DNA of 64,000 nt. It comes from Symsagittifera roscoffensis (lineage: Eukaryota; Xenacoelomorpha; Acoela; Convolutidae). This document shows positions 47,358 to 60,300 of the stretch, one piece after another. The stretch spans positions 84,280,012 to 84,344,011 of the forward strand of contig NC_087062.1 of the NCBI RefSeq assembly GCF_963678635.1, given 5' to 3'. Positions within the stretch are counted from its first letter, which is position 1. The number at the start of each line of letters is the position of its first letter. The position numbers and the translations under genes were made by a program. The notes under the pieces were generated by a model. It saw only the letters and a list, made by a program, of their open reading frames with translations. It searched no databases and had not been told where the DNA came from.

Positions 47358-48030
47358 ATGACGGCTCAATTTTTTTTGGTTTTCGAGATATTGCAGTTTT
47401 TACTATGTCTTTTTTTTTTCAAAAAACTTAGATATACAAAATTAACCTAACTTGAGAAGCTCAACTCTATCGTGGGGTGCTTTCAGGGTACACTCAGGGA
47501 TTGCAAATCTGGCATCCACATTAGACAGCTGAAATTTTTTTGGCTTCCGAGTTGTGGCGATTATTTTATGACTTTTTTCAAAAATTTTGAATTTGAATAA
47601 AAATTTTAACCGATCTTGAAATTCTCTACCTCGATGGTTGGGTTTTGTCAGGGTACATTCAGGGGATACTGTCAGGATACAAATCTGTGCTCTAATTTTT
47701 ATTGCTGAAATCTATTTTGTTTCTGAGATATGGCGTTGCTTATGATTTCTCAAAAAAAACTTAGGTTTAAAAGCAACCTATGGAAATTGAAGTTTTCAAC
47801 CCTATAATGGATTGCTGTCAGGTAGCAATTTTTTTCTCTAAATTTACCTGCTTTAGTCATTTTCTTTTTCGATATTTGGCGCTTTTTCATGAAATAGATT
47901 CCTCTGATAGATGAACTCAGCTCATAAATAATTAATGTTTGCATTAAATATCGCTGGTTTACTACATGTTTTTGTTCTTTTTACTTTTAACGATAAATTT
48001 GGAGCACCGTAGGTGCGAGTCATGTGCTAG
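47358..48030 (+). mobile_element. Helentron-like element, unit 2 copy, right part
   Basis: Continuation, beyond the LINE, of the element that begins near 43022. It contains the remaining tandem units and ends with the hairpin GCACC-GTA-GGTGC and CTAG at 48030. Confidence 0.6.
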
Positions 48031-49180
48031 TTTTTACGAATTCCAGGCTTTTTTCTACTTTTTTTATTGCGCTTTATAGAGCTGCTTTTTGTCGTCGTGT
48101 TTGCGAAGTGCAGCTTCGCCTCTGTGTAGATTGTGTTGCACATACCAGCTTGGGACGTTAGTGTGATATTACACATCCCCGTTTTCTGACAGAACTCGCA
48201 AAAAAGCTTATTTGAAGGAGCTTTTGCTGCATAGCATGGTCAATTTGATAGCATATGTTCTACCTGCTTTATTATTGGCTAGTGCTTGCCTATTGCCAAG
48301 TGATCATGCGGCAGATGCGACGACAGCTGACTCGTAATCTACAGGTTGACGATTTAATTTCGTCATATTAAATTTTTTTCAGACGTTTTTTTTCGTATTT
48401 TCCCTGCCATTTTTGCTTTTTTGCCGTTTTCATGCCAATCTTGCGATTTCCAGCTTTGTTTTTGTCTTAGATATAAAGTTTTAGTTCATCTGCCTGATTT
48501 CATCACCCTGATTTTACGTTTGAAGTTACATTATTGTGAGCGTTTAAGACAGAAAATAAATATTTCCTCTTTTTAATTCACTTAAATTTAGCATATCATA
48601 TTGGTTTCGCTCCTCTTCAACTTCATACAATTTCACTCCCTACTTTTGTTGCCTTAGCAATTTAAGATCGCTACATTTTAAAACCATTTCTATGACTTAA
48701 CACCGTTTTAATCCAAAATGAAAAGAAAACTTACTTCAAAGGGGACTTCGGTAAACATCAAAGAATTAAAAGAGAGAAATTTTGCCATTTAAAGACAGAC
48801 AATTTTGCGCTACTTAATTTGCTCAAGTTTTGTACAGAAATGACCTTGCAAATAATTTCAATGAATCGTTTCAGACTGAAGTGAAATGGCCTTGCCAATT
48901 TTTTCAATCAATCATTCCAAAATGAACCAAAAACAAGAAAAAGTTATGAACTTCAGAAGCCCGCAAATAATTAGACGTCCCTTGACTAATATGGTCTAAT
49001 TTTCCAGACGTTTTTAGCCGGTATAGAAATTAAAAAGTTCAACCAATGCCAAAAGCCTAAAAATCATTATTTTACAGAATCATTCGATTTTAAACGTATA
49101 ACCTGATCGCTTGGTCAGCTTTTTTGAACTGTTGGCACATAAACGCAAAGCTAAAGGGTTTGCCAGCCCGTAGTCTCAAG

Positions 49181-49585
49181 CTAGCATCCCGAAAATAAGG
49201 GTGATTGTCCTAGGATTAAATTTCGCGCAACGGGGATGGGCGGCATATTTACATCTAGCTGCTTACGTTTGCGCGCAGCCGTTCGGATCAGTTTGTTTTT
49301 ACTTGGGAGGGCAAACTGAGTGGCCATATCGTTTGTAACTGGCAAAACCGCACTGGCAACTGCGACAGTCGGGGTAAATCTCTCGCTGAGATCTTTCAAA
49401 TGCTTTATGACTTTTCGGGTATTCGATTTTCTCGCTGAAATGTCATAGTCATGCTCTCCACGCGTTTCGATTAATTCGGAATTTTCTGTAATGGCAGTTG
49501 CTTGACATTTATGTGTGTGATATTTTAAGCAAATCCAGTTTTCGGTAAATTTTTTTTCGCTTGAAATAAAATTCGTGGCTGGACG
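49181..49585 (-). CDS. FLYWCH-type zinc-finger exon (transposase-derived or host gene)
   Basis: Open from a TTATAG acceptor-like site at about 49585 to a stop at 49181. The translation has KKFTENWICLKYHTHKCQAT, then TRGEHDYD: a W-x-C, C and paired His/Asp pattern like the C-terminal half of a FLYWCH finger. It continues KVIKHLKDLSERFTP and a basic RTAARKRKQ. FLYWCH fingers occur in host chromatin proteins and in Mutator-like transposases. No MULE transposase domain lies next to it and no partner exon was found. The second zinc histidine of the canonical HxH is Asp-Tyr here, so zinc binding is doubtful. Confidence 0.45.
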   Translation of the reverse strand, partial: RPATNFISSEKKFTENWICLKYHTHKCQATAITENSELIETRGEHDYDISARKSNTRKVIKHLKDLSERFTPTVAVASAVLPVTNDMATQFALPSKNKLIRTAARKRKQLDVNMPPIPVARNLILGQSPLFSGC

Positions 49586-49802
49586 CTATAAGAATTGGCT
49601 TGTTTTAGATGAAACTCTGAATTCAAAAGAGGCTCAATCAAAATGTGTTAATTGTGTTTGCGTTTGCGTCAATTAAGTATAAAGTGACTATCAGAATTTA
49701 TTTTTTTGTCAGAAATTTTACGTCAAATTGTTATGAATTAGCATAAGCAGGATCATAATGGTTTAGCGAAAAGTCTAATTAAAAATAAATTACGAACTTT
49801 TT

Positions 49803-49958
49803 GATAAGATTCTTAAGTAATTTAGGAAGCCTCATTTTAGCGTGTATAACTAAGATAAACCATGTTTTTCATTATGGTGCGATAAGAGTCTTAAGTAAAT
49901 TAGGAAGCCTCATTTTAGCATATATAACTTAGATAAACCAAGTTTTTCATTATGGTGC
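49803..49958. repeat. 78-bp tandem duplication
   Basis: Two adjacent copies of GATAAGA.TCTTAAGTAA...TTTTTCATTATGGTGC (49803-49880 and 49881-49958) differ at a few positions. A diffuse GTTAAATTG-rich stretch follows at about 50030-50170. Confidence 0.85.
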
Positions 49959-50789
49959 GTGCGTTATTTGCAGGATTAATTTTAGTGTGATAAGAGTTCA
50001 GATAAGCAACTCATACAGCATTAGTTTAAGTTGTGAAATGACTAGGTGTTGAAATGTAGGGTGTTAAACTGGAAAACAGGAGTTAAATTGTTGTGGATTT
50101 AAATTGTTTAGTAGTGAAATGACTAAGTGTTAAAATGTACGGTGTTAAATTGTATGGTATTAAATTGAGTTCGTACCATCATATTTTATCCACTCACTTA
50201 TTAGTTGAAATCATTAATTCGTGACCAGAAAAAATTCTGCATTTTAATTAGTCTGCGATGTCAGAAATAATTTGATCACATATTTTTTTGTTCTAATTGT
50301 TTCGCATTTAGTGCCAAATCAACGTTTGGGACCAATTAAATTATTTTAAGTTTTGTGTTGTACGAACTCCATCTTAATAGTTGGGCTCTATTTAGACACA
50401 TAGCTTCAGGGTTTGAGACAAATAAATAGAGCTTGAAGAAACAGAGCTGCTGTGCATATAAATTGTACTTTTGTCATTTGATTCGGCAGGCAATGGCTAT
50501 ATCATTTTTTCCAAATTCCGGATCTATAGCTTGAACGTGGTTAATTTATTCTATTTTAGTTTGTGGATTCCAGTGACAAATCGCAGAATCCCTAGAAAAA
50601 CAGCAAAATGCAGCGTCATAATAACAAACTGAGGGAGAAAACTGGGGAATTCAAAGATATTTGGTGGGTTTCGCGTCAAAATATGTACCGTGCAGATGTT
50701 CAGGGGGAACCGATGTTGTCCCATTGAATCGTTGATTACGAATCAGATTAACCTTATGATCGTTTTTGTGGGCTGTGTAAAGTGACACC

Positions 50790-50885
50790 CTTAAGAAACG
50801 AGCGCGAATCGTTTTAGGGCTCGGACCACCGAGTTTTGTATGAGAGTCGGTGACCTAACCACTTCTTTGCCGCTCTCCAAGGTTT
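50790..50885 (-). mobile_element. tRNA-like (SINE head) fragment
   Basis: On the minus strand GGAGAGCGGCAAAGAAGTGG is followed by TTAGGTCACCGACTC and then GGTGGTCCGAGCCC, giving A-box-like and B-box-like segments spaced as in a tRNA-derived SINE. The acceptor stem does not pair, so it is not a functional tRNA gene. Confidence 0.35.
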
Positions 50886-53389
50886 CTTTAATTTTTTTTG
50901 GCGGAAAAATTGAAAAAAGTGACTGCAAAAAATCTATACCTGCAGCTGGTAAAATCTTTAAGAAATCTCATGAATTAATTTATATAAACATGAAATAAAT
51001 GAGTTATTTTTGGTGCTCTGTTGGTCGATGAAAAACTTTTTGACACCTTATGTTTAAAATGAACTCAAAAAAATTACATCGGTGGTACGAAAAGTGACAT
51101 GTAAAGATTTGCGAACTGGTTCAACCGGTAACGGCTCAATACAGGTTAAGTTTTCGTTCCTAAAATTGGCATTTTTTCCTTTTCGTTCCTTTCCCCCCTT
51201 CTGACGTAAGCATAATTTTTATGTTTAATGATGTGTTTCACAAGATTAGATAAAAAGACGTAAAGGTTTGGAAAAGTCCGAATAGTCCATATGCCCTTTT
51301 TTGTAAGAATCGGACATTGCGAAAAATTTATGAGGAAAAGGAAAAAGCCATAAAAGCTTCTCTTTAGAGCTAAAGCCATGATTCATTTTAGAAACTGATG
51401 TGCGTCACAAGTTTTTCTCTCTTGGTTGATTTATATGTATGTTTAATTTAAACCCCGCTAAAAAACTTACGGCAATTTCTCACGTCATTACATCGATAAA
51501 CTTTGGTTGAACGCCAAATGAAATATTCAATTAACTTCTGTCCAAAGGACATGCAGAGTAAAATACGCAGCTCATTAAATTTGAAATAAAATTGGTGGTG
51601 GTATGATTTTTCATCTAATCTGAGTAGATTTTATATCAAAGCCTCAAGTGCCGTGTAAACGTTTTTCGTGGCAGGAAAACAAAACATTTTTCACGTCTCG
51701 CGAGTTTAAAAGATGCAAGTTTTCTTCTTTCCTCAATATTTCTCAAACGATACGGCTGCCTGAATCTTCGGGTGGGAGGGAGGGGGGTTGGGGGTTAGTG
51801 ACTATGTTCGTGATTGATCCAAGTATGATGGCCCATAAGATGTCCTTTCCTATCGAATAAAGTCGAATACGTCGGCTGTGGTGTAAATTCTTCTCTAAAA
51901 CAACAGGTTTTTTTTGTAATTACCACCGCAATGCAAATCTTTCATCTATTGCTCTGGTAATAATAGATGTTTCTCACACTTGATTACCGGCGGCGTGTCA
52001 ATGAGCTTCAAAAAGATGACGTTCATAGCTAAATTAAAACTTTCAAATATATTTTCAACCACCCTTAGCGTGAACAAGACTATTTGCATCACAGAAAAGT
52101 ACAGAATCTGAGAGCTACCCTTCGAAATTATTGTTGTTCAAATTTTTCTAGACAATTAAGGTATCGTATGAATGACAGACAGAACATATTGGCAAATGAT
52201 GAATTACGAAGTGATGGAAGGTTTCGTTAGTGTCATTTTGTAAAGTTTCAATCGGTTACTTTGAAGCAAACTGATTTGATTTGAAATTCGTTTTTCATGA
52301 TTATTTTTCTTTTAAACTTTTTCTCCTTAAGTATTTTAAAATGCTAACCATAGCGATACACTTTCTTAAAAGTCTTAGCGTAGCGATCAGAACCAACTGC
52401 AAGTACTTGCTGCTTTAATAAAACTGCAGCCATTAGTTATTGCCCCTTGTTAAGTTTGGATCAATAACGATGCTCCATTAGATTTGCATCATTTGGAGGG
52501 CAAGTAAACAACTTTTCTGACACTTTCTGCCGATATTTTGTCGTGCTGAAAGGCCGACACGCACAATATCTTGAAAGTTTAATCAAAACTACTTTTTAGG
52601 TCTTGTGGGCAAGTAGTTAACTTTTCCGAATATAAATTTTGAAAAAATGTTTTTTTTTTGGATTTATTGTTTTCTTCATTACTTTTGACCGCTGATCTTC
52701 CGTTTTTTTTAAATGCTATTAACATCATTTGGTAAGTTTTTTTGATTGTTTTTATAAATATTTTTGATCAAACTGTTTTTACTACAATTGAAAATTGCTC
52801 TGTAGTTAGTAAATTTATAAACTCTGATTTTTAGTATTTTAAGATTTTTTTTGGATTTTTTCGGTTAAACGGCTTCAGCGTATTTTATATCGGCTTTGTC
52901 GACTTTGTTGCGCAGTTTTAGGGGCGAACTGTTTTAATTAATTTTGTACGTTTTGGGTGTAATGGGTCGTAAAATTATACTTAAAAATTTTTCGACAAAA
53001 TTACAACAAATTTACTTCCTTTTTTCTATCAACATCTTGTAATGCAATACTTTCATTGTGTAGCGAGTCAATTTATGTTGCACCATTTCAAGGGCGAACT
53101 GTTTTTATTGTTTTTAGTTTGTTTCAGGAGTGATGGGTCATAAATTTATTTAAAAAATTAAAAGCTACAGTTTCCTTTTTCTGCTTAAAGAGGTAACGAC
53201 CCAAGTTTTATAGACTAAATTGCAACTAGGCGATTGATTTTTAATTCCCTTTGAAGCTGTTTATGATCATCGTGAAACAATTTATAAATTTTTGTTATTC
53301 ACCTATAAAAAGAAACAAACTTTCAAAATTCAATCAGTGAAATTCTCCAAAATTATTGAAAGCTTATCAATCAGTGCTAAAGCGAACTT
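50886..53389. other. No gene seen
   Basis: Short open frames only. Two diverged direct blocks (about 52905-52990 and 53080-53160) share GGGCGAACTGTTTT and ATGGGTC.TAAA, probably part of the Helentron-like repeats (TATCGGCTTTGTCGACTTTG at 52890). Confidence 0.5.
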
Positions 53390-54060
53390 GTTGGTCCGAC
53401 CATCTGAAAAATGTGGAGGAACTTTGCATTCGGGAGAGCTTTAGTTTTCTTAAGTTCTTTTTTTTCGAATTCAAGTAAGAGAACTAATCATCGGAATGGG
53501 TCGAGTGATATCTCATAATAAAGTTTTTTCCGTTGTGATTCGAATGATTTTCTCAGAGTCGAGAAAAGCCATTTGAAATTTATGATTTTTGGTCTTATTC
53601 AAGCTAATATGGTGAGATTGAGCAGGCTTACAAAAGCTAATTTATGCGTAGTTTAGGCCTTAAAAGTTTAGTTTACTTGAATAAATTTAGTTTTTTTGGA
53701 GTATTTTAGCGCGAATTTGTGACTCAAAAACTTGAAAAAAAAATTCAAAATATTTTCGAAAGTTTGTGGAATTTGTCGATAGGTTTTTTTTCGCTCTACA
53801 AAAAGTGTTTCCCATTTGGCCATTTTTATGAATGACAAATATGCCTAAAATGTACTCTTTCGTTCTTACACTACACAGAATAAACGACACTAAATTGGAA
53901 AATATTTTTTTGTTTTTTTTTCTAAGACTATGGTCGGAACATTCTGCGCTACTCGCTCAGTAACCGGCTGTTCTTGTTGGCTTAAGTAGCTGTAGAATTT
54001 TATCTGATTTCATTCAATCAGAACTTAATTATCATAGTTTTGCACTCGTCTTTTGAGATG
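53390..54060 (+). repeat. Dispersed repeat family, copy B
   Basis: Same order of blocks as copy A at 23940-24790: AATGTGGAGGAACTTTGCAT, GGGTCGAGTGATATCTCATA, GTGATTCGAATGA, ATGGTCGGAACATTCTG and TAACCGGCTGTTCTTG. The internal doubling of copy A is absent. Confidence 0.65.
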
Positions 54061-57000
54061 TGCTATTTTTGTTTTAGTGGATTGAATGGAAAAAAAACAT
54101 TAAAACCGCAATTATCCATCTGATTTTTGATTTTTGACAGGAGTTTTGAGGTTAAATCCCGAGTAGTGAGTGTACTTATCTGAGTTACTTTATGTGTTTA
54201 GGCTAGTGTTCTGCTTTGTTTCTGGCGAGATTTTTTAGGCCTATTTTTGATGAAAATATGAAACAAACTAAGGATTTCCAGCTTCGATTGAATTTTGCTG
54301 GCTAGAAAATCTCTGAAGACCAGAAAATTTGTGCTAAGCTCAAACCAAAAGTATAAGTGCTCTTGATTGTCTAACTACGACGACATTTAATTTATTTCAG
54401 CCAGCCATCTTTATTTCTTGGCTAATGTTTCCATTGATTGTACTGCCAAATCAAACCATCCAGATTCCTAAAAGGCTAATTTGAAAAATTGAAGCAATGA
54501 AATTTTTAGCAGTCATCGGCTTATTAATCTACTAATGTTTTTAACAAACTTTATAAAAGTAATCCAAAAAAATATTGTGCTATATAAGAATCTTACTGCT
54601 AGAATACCAGAGCTGTTTGTCTTTCGTAAAAAGCATTGACGTTGTTAGGCTATGCGAACAATTAAAACAAAAAGTGGGCCCGTTGCCAGGGATTTTAGCA
54701 GACCGATTTTTTAGCATACCAATTTTTTGCAGACTTAGAACAATAATAAAGTCAGATAGCTAACTTCCAACGCGGCATTGACGATTAGCGACCGCTTGCT
54801 CCGCTGCGCTTCAATTCAGCACGAGTGTTATTTGCGCATAAATCTTTGTTTTGCCGCTAGCTTAGTCTATTGTGTTTTTGAAATTGATAGTTTTGTTGAT
54901 AAATTATGAGATAACTTTCTTTTTTGAGGAATTTGGCCCCAGACTGAGTGTCTTTTTGAGTCTATCTATCAATCATCCATCACTTTATTATGTTGGTCTG
55001 CTAAAACATTCATTTTTCTCTTTTAATGCTAAAACATTGGGTGCTTACTGATCGGTCACCAGTGGACCCCTCATGTAGATTAACGGAAGGCATAGAAAAC
55101 AGTTAATATCTCATTTGTTTTGGAAAGTTGAGCGCATATGGTTTTTGGGGAGAATTCTTTAATTTACTCTAAAGTAATTAATTAAAGGACAACAATAAGT
55201 CTGAAGTCTCAAAGCAACAATCCATTGAACAAATTATAGGCACGTAATTCCACAGAGTTTAGCTATTGGGCATCTATTTTTCTTCGTTTTTATCAAGATT
55301 TCGATTAAAAAGTCTCACGTTCTGTACTTTTGCGGACGGCTCTGACCTTTCGTTTTTTTTTCAAACCAAGCGAATAGTCGATGATTTTAATTGCGGTTTA
55401 CAAAAATACATGTTCAAAAATTTAATTGCTCAAATTGACAATCAACGGACATTTACCGATCATGCAGATCTTGCTTATTGTCTCTTTGTCTATATAAATA
55501 CAAGTAAAATCGCTATTGAAAATTTTTCGTATGCCGGAATAAAAATCGTTAGAATGCTTTTTTTTCAAAAGTAATTTGGTAAAAAAACTTAAAATTCAGT
55601 TAGCTCGGAGTTCAAACAGTTCGTAAAATCGAATTGTTGGAATTTTCCCAAAAAAAAACAATTTTCAATACTCAAACCATTCACTAGTTAAAAATTTGAA
55701 AGTCCAAGATACTGGCAGTCGGAGCAATGCGCAATTTAGTTCTAATGGTGTGATTCCTTTTTCTCGTTCAAGGGCAAAATTCGAAAAAAAATTTCGCGCA
55801 TCAGAGTGAGAAGTTTAATTTGCTAAAAAAAGCTCACTACAAATGAGGGAAACGCGTTTACTGGGTATTTCTGATCAATCGATACAATTCAATCAACCAG
55901 AATCAAGCTTTTTAACAAAATTTTCTGATTGTATTTCGCTATCGGCGAATTTAAGTGGAAAAAAGGGAACACTATCTTGCTGAAAAAAAAGGAAATTGAT
56001 CGAGAATTAGGATGCTAGATGCTTTGTTTTTGCCTCGTAGAAAAACTGTCTGAAAAAATTTAAACTGGCTTTGCAGTTTTTCAACACAATTTTTTTAAAT
56101 CTGTTTTTTCTAAGTTTTTCTAAGCAGCTTCGTGATAATTAGTCTAATTTTTCTGATTTCAGTTTAAGCTATTATTTTATTTCAAGCAACAAGTTCAATC
56201 AATCCGTTGTTGTTATGGTGTGTCAAATTTTGTGAATTAAGCGGAAAAAATACTCTTTTTTTTTTGCAAATTTTGCGAAAAATACCTCGCAAGATGAAAT
56301 GAGAAGGTTATATTACGATGAAACAATAATAAATATAGTGCATATCCAGCTCAGGAAAAATTAGATCGTAAAAGCATCCCACATGGAAAAATAGTGTTTT
56401 GTGGATTAAAATAATAAACACGATCTTTTGTTTTATAGATAAAAAAATTTTATTAAATTTTCCGATGCTAAAGTGCTGTAGGCAATTTTGGAAAAACATT
56501 GAAATTTCAAAAATGGTAAAAGCATCGAAACATCGAATTTTTAAAAATGGTGAATCTTAGCAATCGTTTTTGACGTTCAAACGAGGTGATTGTCCATTGG
56601 ATGTATGATTGAATAAAAAGCCCTAATATGCTATTCATCGCATTGAATCTGTTTATACCTATTGGATGTTCATGAATCTTTTCACAGTAAAATATTATCC
56701 AAAAATTTTTGCTAGCCAAGCATTCGTTGAAAAAATAAATCTGAAAATAATGCACAAGCTGCTTTATTCCAACTTGCGGTTTCACAATGACTGCATCGAA
56801 TGCAAAAAACACAATTGAGTTAAAATACTTTCCGACGCTACCAATTTTAAATCAGAATTCGGCGAAGTCTTCATAGTTTTTGCAGGCTAGTGCAAATATC
56901 TAAGTTATTATTTTCTTGAAAAAAAACTCCAAAAATGCTTAATAATGTAGATCCCAAAGTAGAAATTTTCATGGTAACTAGGTTTTTTGAATTTTAAATT

Positions 57001-57950
57001 TGAAAAGTTTTTCAAATAATTGTTAAATAACTTGCGGTAAAAAACTCATAAATTTTGTTGCCAAAGTTTAACGGATGACTCAAGTTCTGCAAAAAAACAC
57101 ACTCTTTTTTACGTGAATTACAGAAATTGGACAATGTATTGGAAAAGATTAGGTAGTTTTTCAAAAATCATATAACGAAACCAAAAATTATATTAGGAAA
57201 GTGACGCGGCGAAATTATGTTAGCAAGTTTTTTTATCAGTATAAGAATTAGTGTTTCTCGTTAGCGACAAAGAGAATGCCATAATTCAAAGGAATGATTA
57301 AAGGCAAGTGACATCCATTTTCAGTTATTAATAACAAACGTTATTTTAGGTTGCAGTGTTGCACCAAAATCTAACCAGCTCAACATAGTCTGGTTGAAGT
57401 CACAAAGAAAGGAAAAAAAATCAGCATTATTACAACAAGGCCTTGAATTAAAAATTGTAGATATATTAATTAAATACTTCAAATTTGAGAAAAAATTTGC
57501 AGTACCGGGTTATTCATTAAATTTTTTTTTAATCATCCACGGTGAAGAATGAGTTCAGTAAAAAATGAATTCAGTAAGATCACTTTAGCAAAGCAAAGCA
57601 AAACAGGTCTTGGCAATCCAGGCACAGGAAACGAAACGTGTAAGTTAAACTTTGATGAGCATAATCTGTTAAGAAAAATCCAAATTTGCCTGTTTGACAC
57701 TTCTGATGAGTCCGGACATCTGAAAAAGTTGTTGACTGCATTCACTAATCGGTAGAAAAAAACTTTGAAATAAATTTTTTGAAGATTTCCGCGGCTTCAA
57801 TCTCGTGATGTGGACATTTTTAAATAATCAAATAGTTTGCACAATCTCAAAAAAAATTATGAAAACTAAGCAATTTGTGCTAAGTCGAACAAAAGAGAAA
57901 AAGTTGAGATCTCGTTCAATCAGTTGGTAGCATATTGGTAGCATATAAAT
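54061..57950. other. No gene recognised
   Basis: Open frames at 55266-55574 (plus, 102 codons) and 56507-56812 (minus, 101 codons) have no recognisable motif, signal peptide or splice context. Both could be remnants of old elements. Confidence 0.45.
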
Positions 57951-60300
57951 TTGATAAGGTCAGCAAACAGATATAAGGATTGGACCCGTAGCACCCTTTA
58001 AGACCAGCATAATTGCAATGCTCGAAAGTTCGCAGAGTCGTTTTGTCTAAGAACCACACAGGGTAACCATGCAGCAAAACTGATACCACGCATAATCGGA
58101 AAGCTTAAAGTTCTCCGACGACGGAACACTTCCGGGTACACTGAGCCGAAAGTAATTACATAGCCTTTCTACTTATTGTAACTCAGATCTGGCATGGAAG
58201 TTCAATTTTAGATTGCTAGTATGTTCAAGGCCTAAATCAGTGCTGAATTTAAGAAATGAGGTGGTGGTTTTCCCCCAAAACACTGGAGCTTGATGTTTAT
58301 GTCTATTGGTAGCACGTCGCATGTGCTTAAAACGTGCAAATCAGCCTTCTTATTACTGCAAAACGAGGAAAGAAACGTATTTAATTTATTGTCATCTGCA
58401 TATCATTAAAACAACATGTAGTCATTGATTATCAGGAAGAATAAAGGTCCAAAAACAGTTCCCTATGGTGTTCTGCTTAAAAAAGGAACTCACCGAGTTC
58501 GTACTGTCAAGCAAAAAGTTATCGTCAAAACCGATTACAGAGAGTTTTGTAGGACGAATAGCATGCGAAACTGAGTCAACACCAGATGCTCTACATTGCA
58601 TCAGCTTCTCCACAACTATAACACCAGCAGCTGGAAACTATGACACCAGCTCCTCCATATTGCCGTCGAAACTCAAATAGATTTTATCAAGAAAAGTCAG
58701 CATTTGTGTAATACAAGAATGATTTGTGAGAAAACCATGTATGTTGTTCGCTGTTAAGTTCAAGGCTAACTTTATTATAGATAAAACTAATAATCTTTTT
58801 TTTTTTAAAATAACGACAACCGCAAAATCGAGAAAGGGCGATAGTTTTTATCGATAGCTTTGCTCTCCTATTTTTTTTGGTGATATATGTGCAGTTTTCT
58901 AAAAACAGGGCCAAGAACAACAATGACGGATTTTTCTATATAAAATATAAACAAATGGGGCCATGTACGATGAGTTCCGGTTGAAAATAAAACTTAGAGC
59001 TTCATCACAGTAGAAGGAACATGTGTTAAGAAAGGTGGCGAGATACTTTGTAATGCTCTCAAGGTTAAAACCAATGTCTTCAAGAAAAACATTGGGCAAT
59101 TCACTGGGTTGAAGAATTAATCCAGTACTATGAGGACACTGAAATACTAACTGAAAAAACCGGTTGAACAGTTCGAATTTTTTAAAACACATTACCGGTA
59201 GTCTTGTCATCCCAATATGAAGGAAACATTTTGGTACTGTTAAAGGCTTTTAAAAATGAAAAAGCTTCATTGGTTCCAAGCAATTGTTTTTCTGAAGAAA
59301 CACTGTTCTATCTAATTTGATAAGCATTTCTTACATTGAATTCAATAAAATATATTTGTTTTGGGCCCCTTCTGCGGTGCCAAGCTGTCTCTAGCTTTCT
59401 AAGTTCATGAAAATTATACACAGTTCATGAAGAATGATAAAAAAGATTTGATGCTTTATTTGCTTGTTCCGGCAGCACTGATAAACTAAATTGTGTTTCT
59501 ACGAATTTCAATCCACGCTTCGTTCAAACAGAAACCTCATTTTTTATCAAGATACACATTTAATCTATGCTTGTCAAAATAGAATAAGCTCAATTTTTTT
59601 TGTGATCAAAGGAGTTGACCGAAAGTTGGGTTGCGGTGTCAATTTTTTTTCATATATATCTGCATTACGCAAAAGGATGACATGGTAATGATTTGAATAA
59701 TTCATGAAAAACAATCAAAGGCGAGATCATAAACATTAACACAATTAAAAATAGGGGTAACAAATATTTGCGACAAATCGCATTCATTGGCTGAAAAATC
59801 TAATAAAAATTGATCATCTGAGCAACTTGAGGTAACAGTTTCCCAATTGACTGAAGGAAAATTGAAACCTCTCAACACTAGCCACTGAAGTTTTACAAAA
59901 CAAGGGTGATTAACAAACTTAGCCTATATTTTCAAAGCAAGATATCAAATTTTTGCTTCAATTATTGATGGTGGAATAAAATAACTCAAAGGACGAAATG
60001 GAAGATAAAGTAAACTTATAACCAATAGCTCTTTGAGTCAATTATTCAAGTGAATTTTACTTCAATAACGGCGACAAGTTTTTCTCTGCCAGCTAATAAA
60101 ACACCTCCATGCCTTCCATTTGGAAGGTTACTTCTTCAACAATTGGAATAACTTTGCCCAATAAGAAGAGATGTATCAGGGAGAAAAAAGTCCAGCCGGG
60201 TTTCAGTTAGGCAAAAATGACAAGGACTTTGCAAAAAAAAAACGATTAACAAACACTAAAGCGTCTCTTGTCTCTCTAGTGAAAGAAAGCATCGACAATT
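57950..60300 (-). pseudogene. Heavily decayed LINE (endonuclease and reverse transcriptase remnants)
   Basis: Read on the minus strand, LINE motifs appear in the right order. Endonuclease: CLTETRLDFFLPDTSLLIG (about 60218-60155), GRHGGVLLAGR, then LVLRGFNFPSVNWETVTSS (about 59882-59825, where the expected GDFN has become RGFN) and SDDQFLLDF. Reverse transcriptase: NNIHGFLTNHSCITQMLTFL (about 58757-58698), DSVSHAIRPTKLSVIGFDDN, GTVFGPLFF-like, IINDYM and YADDNKL (about 58400). Many stops and frameshifts separate these pieces, so it is an old dead copy. It is not closely similar to the 43-kb LINE. Confidence 0.72.

Larger units (their letters stand above)
38973..48908 (+). repeat. Tandem segmental duplication, unit 2, interrupted by a LINE
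   Basis: 38973-43473 matches 32922-37422 and 47358-48908 matches the remainder of unit 1; the sum (6,052 bp) equals the length of unit 1. The MITE, SINE and Helentron-like copies of unit 1 are all present again (41186-41337, 42314-42596, 43022-43473 with 47358-48030). After 48908 the sequence is unique. Confidence 0.95.

Noticed and set aside
55266-55574. 102-codon plus-strand open frame
   Set aside because: No family, signal or splice evidence; AT-rich and probably chance or an old remnant.
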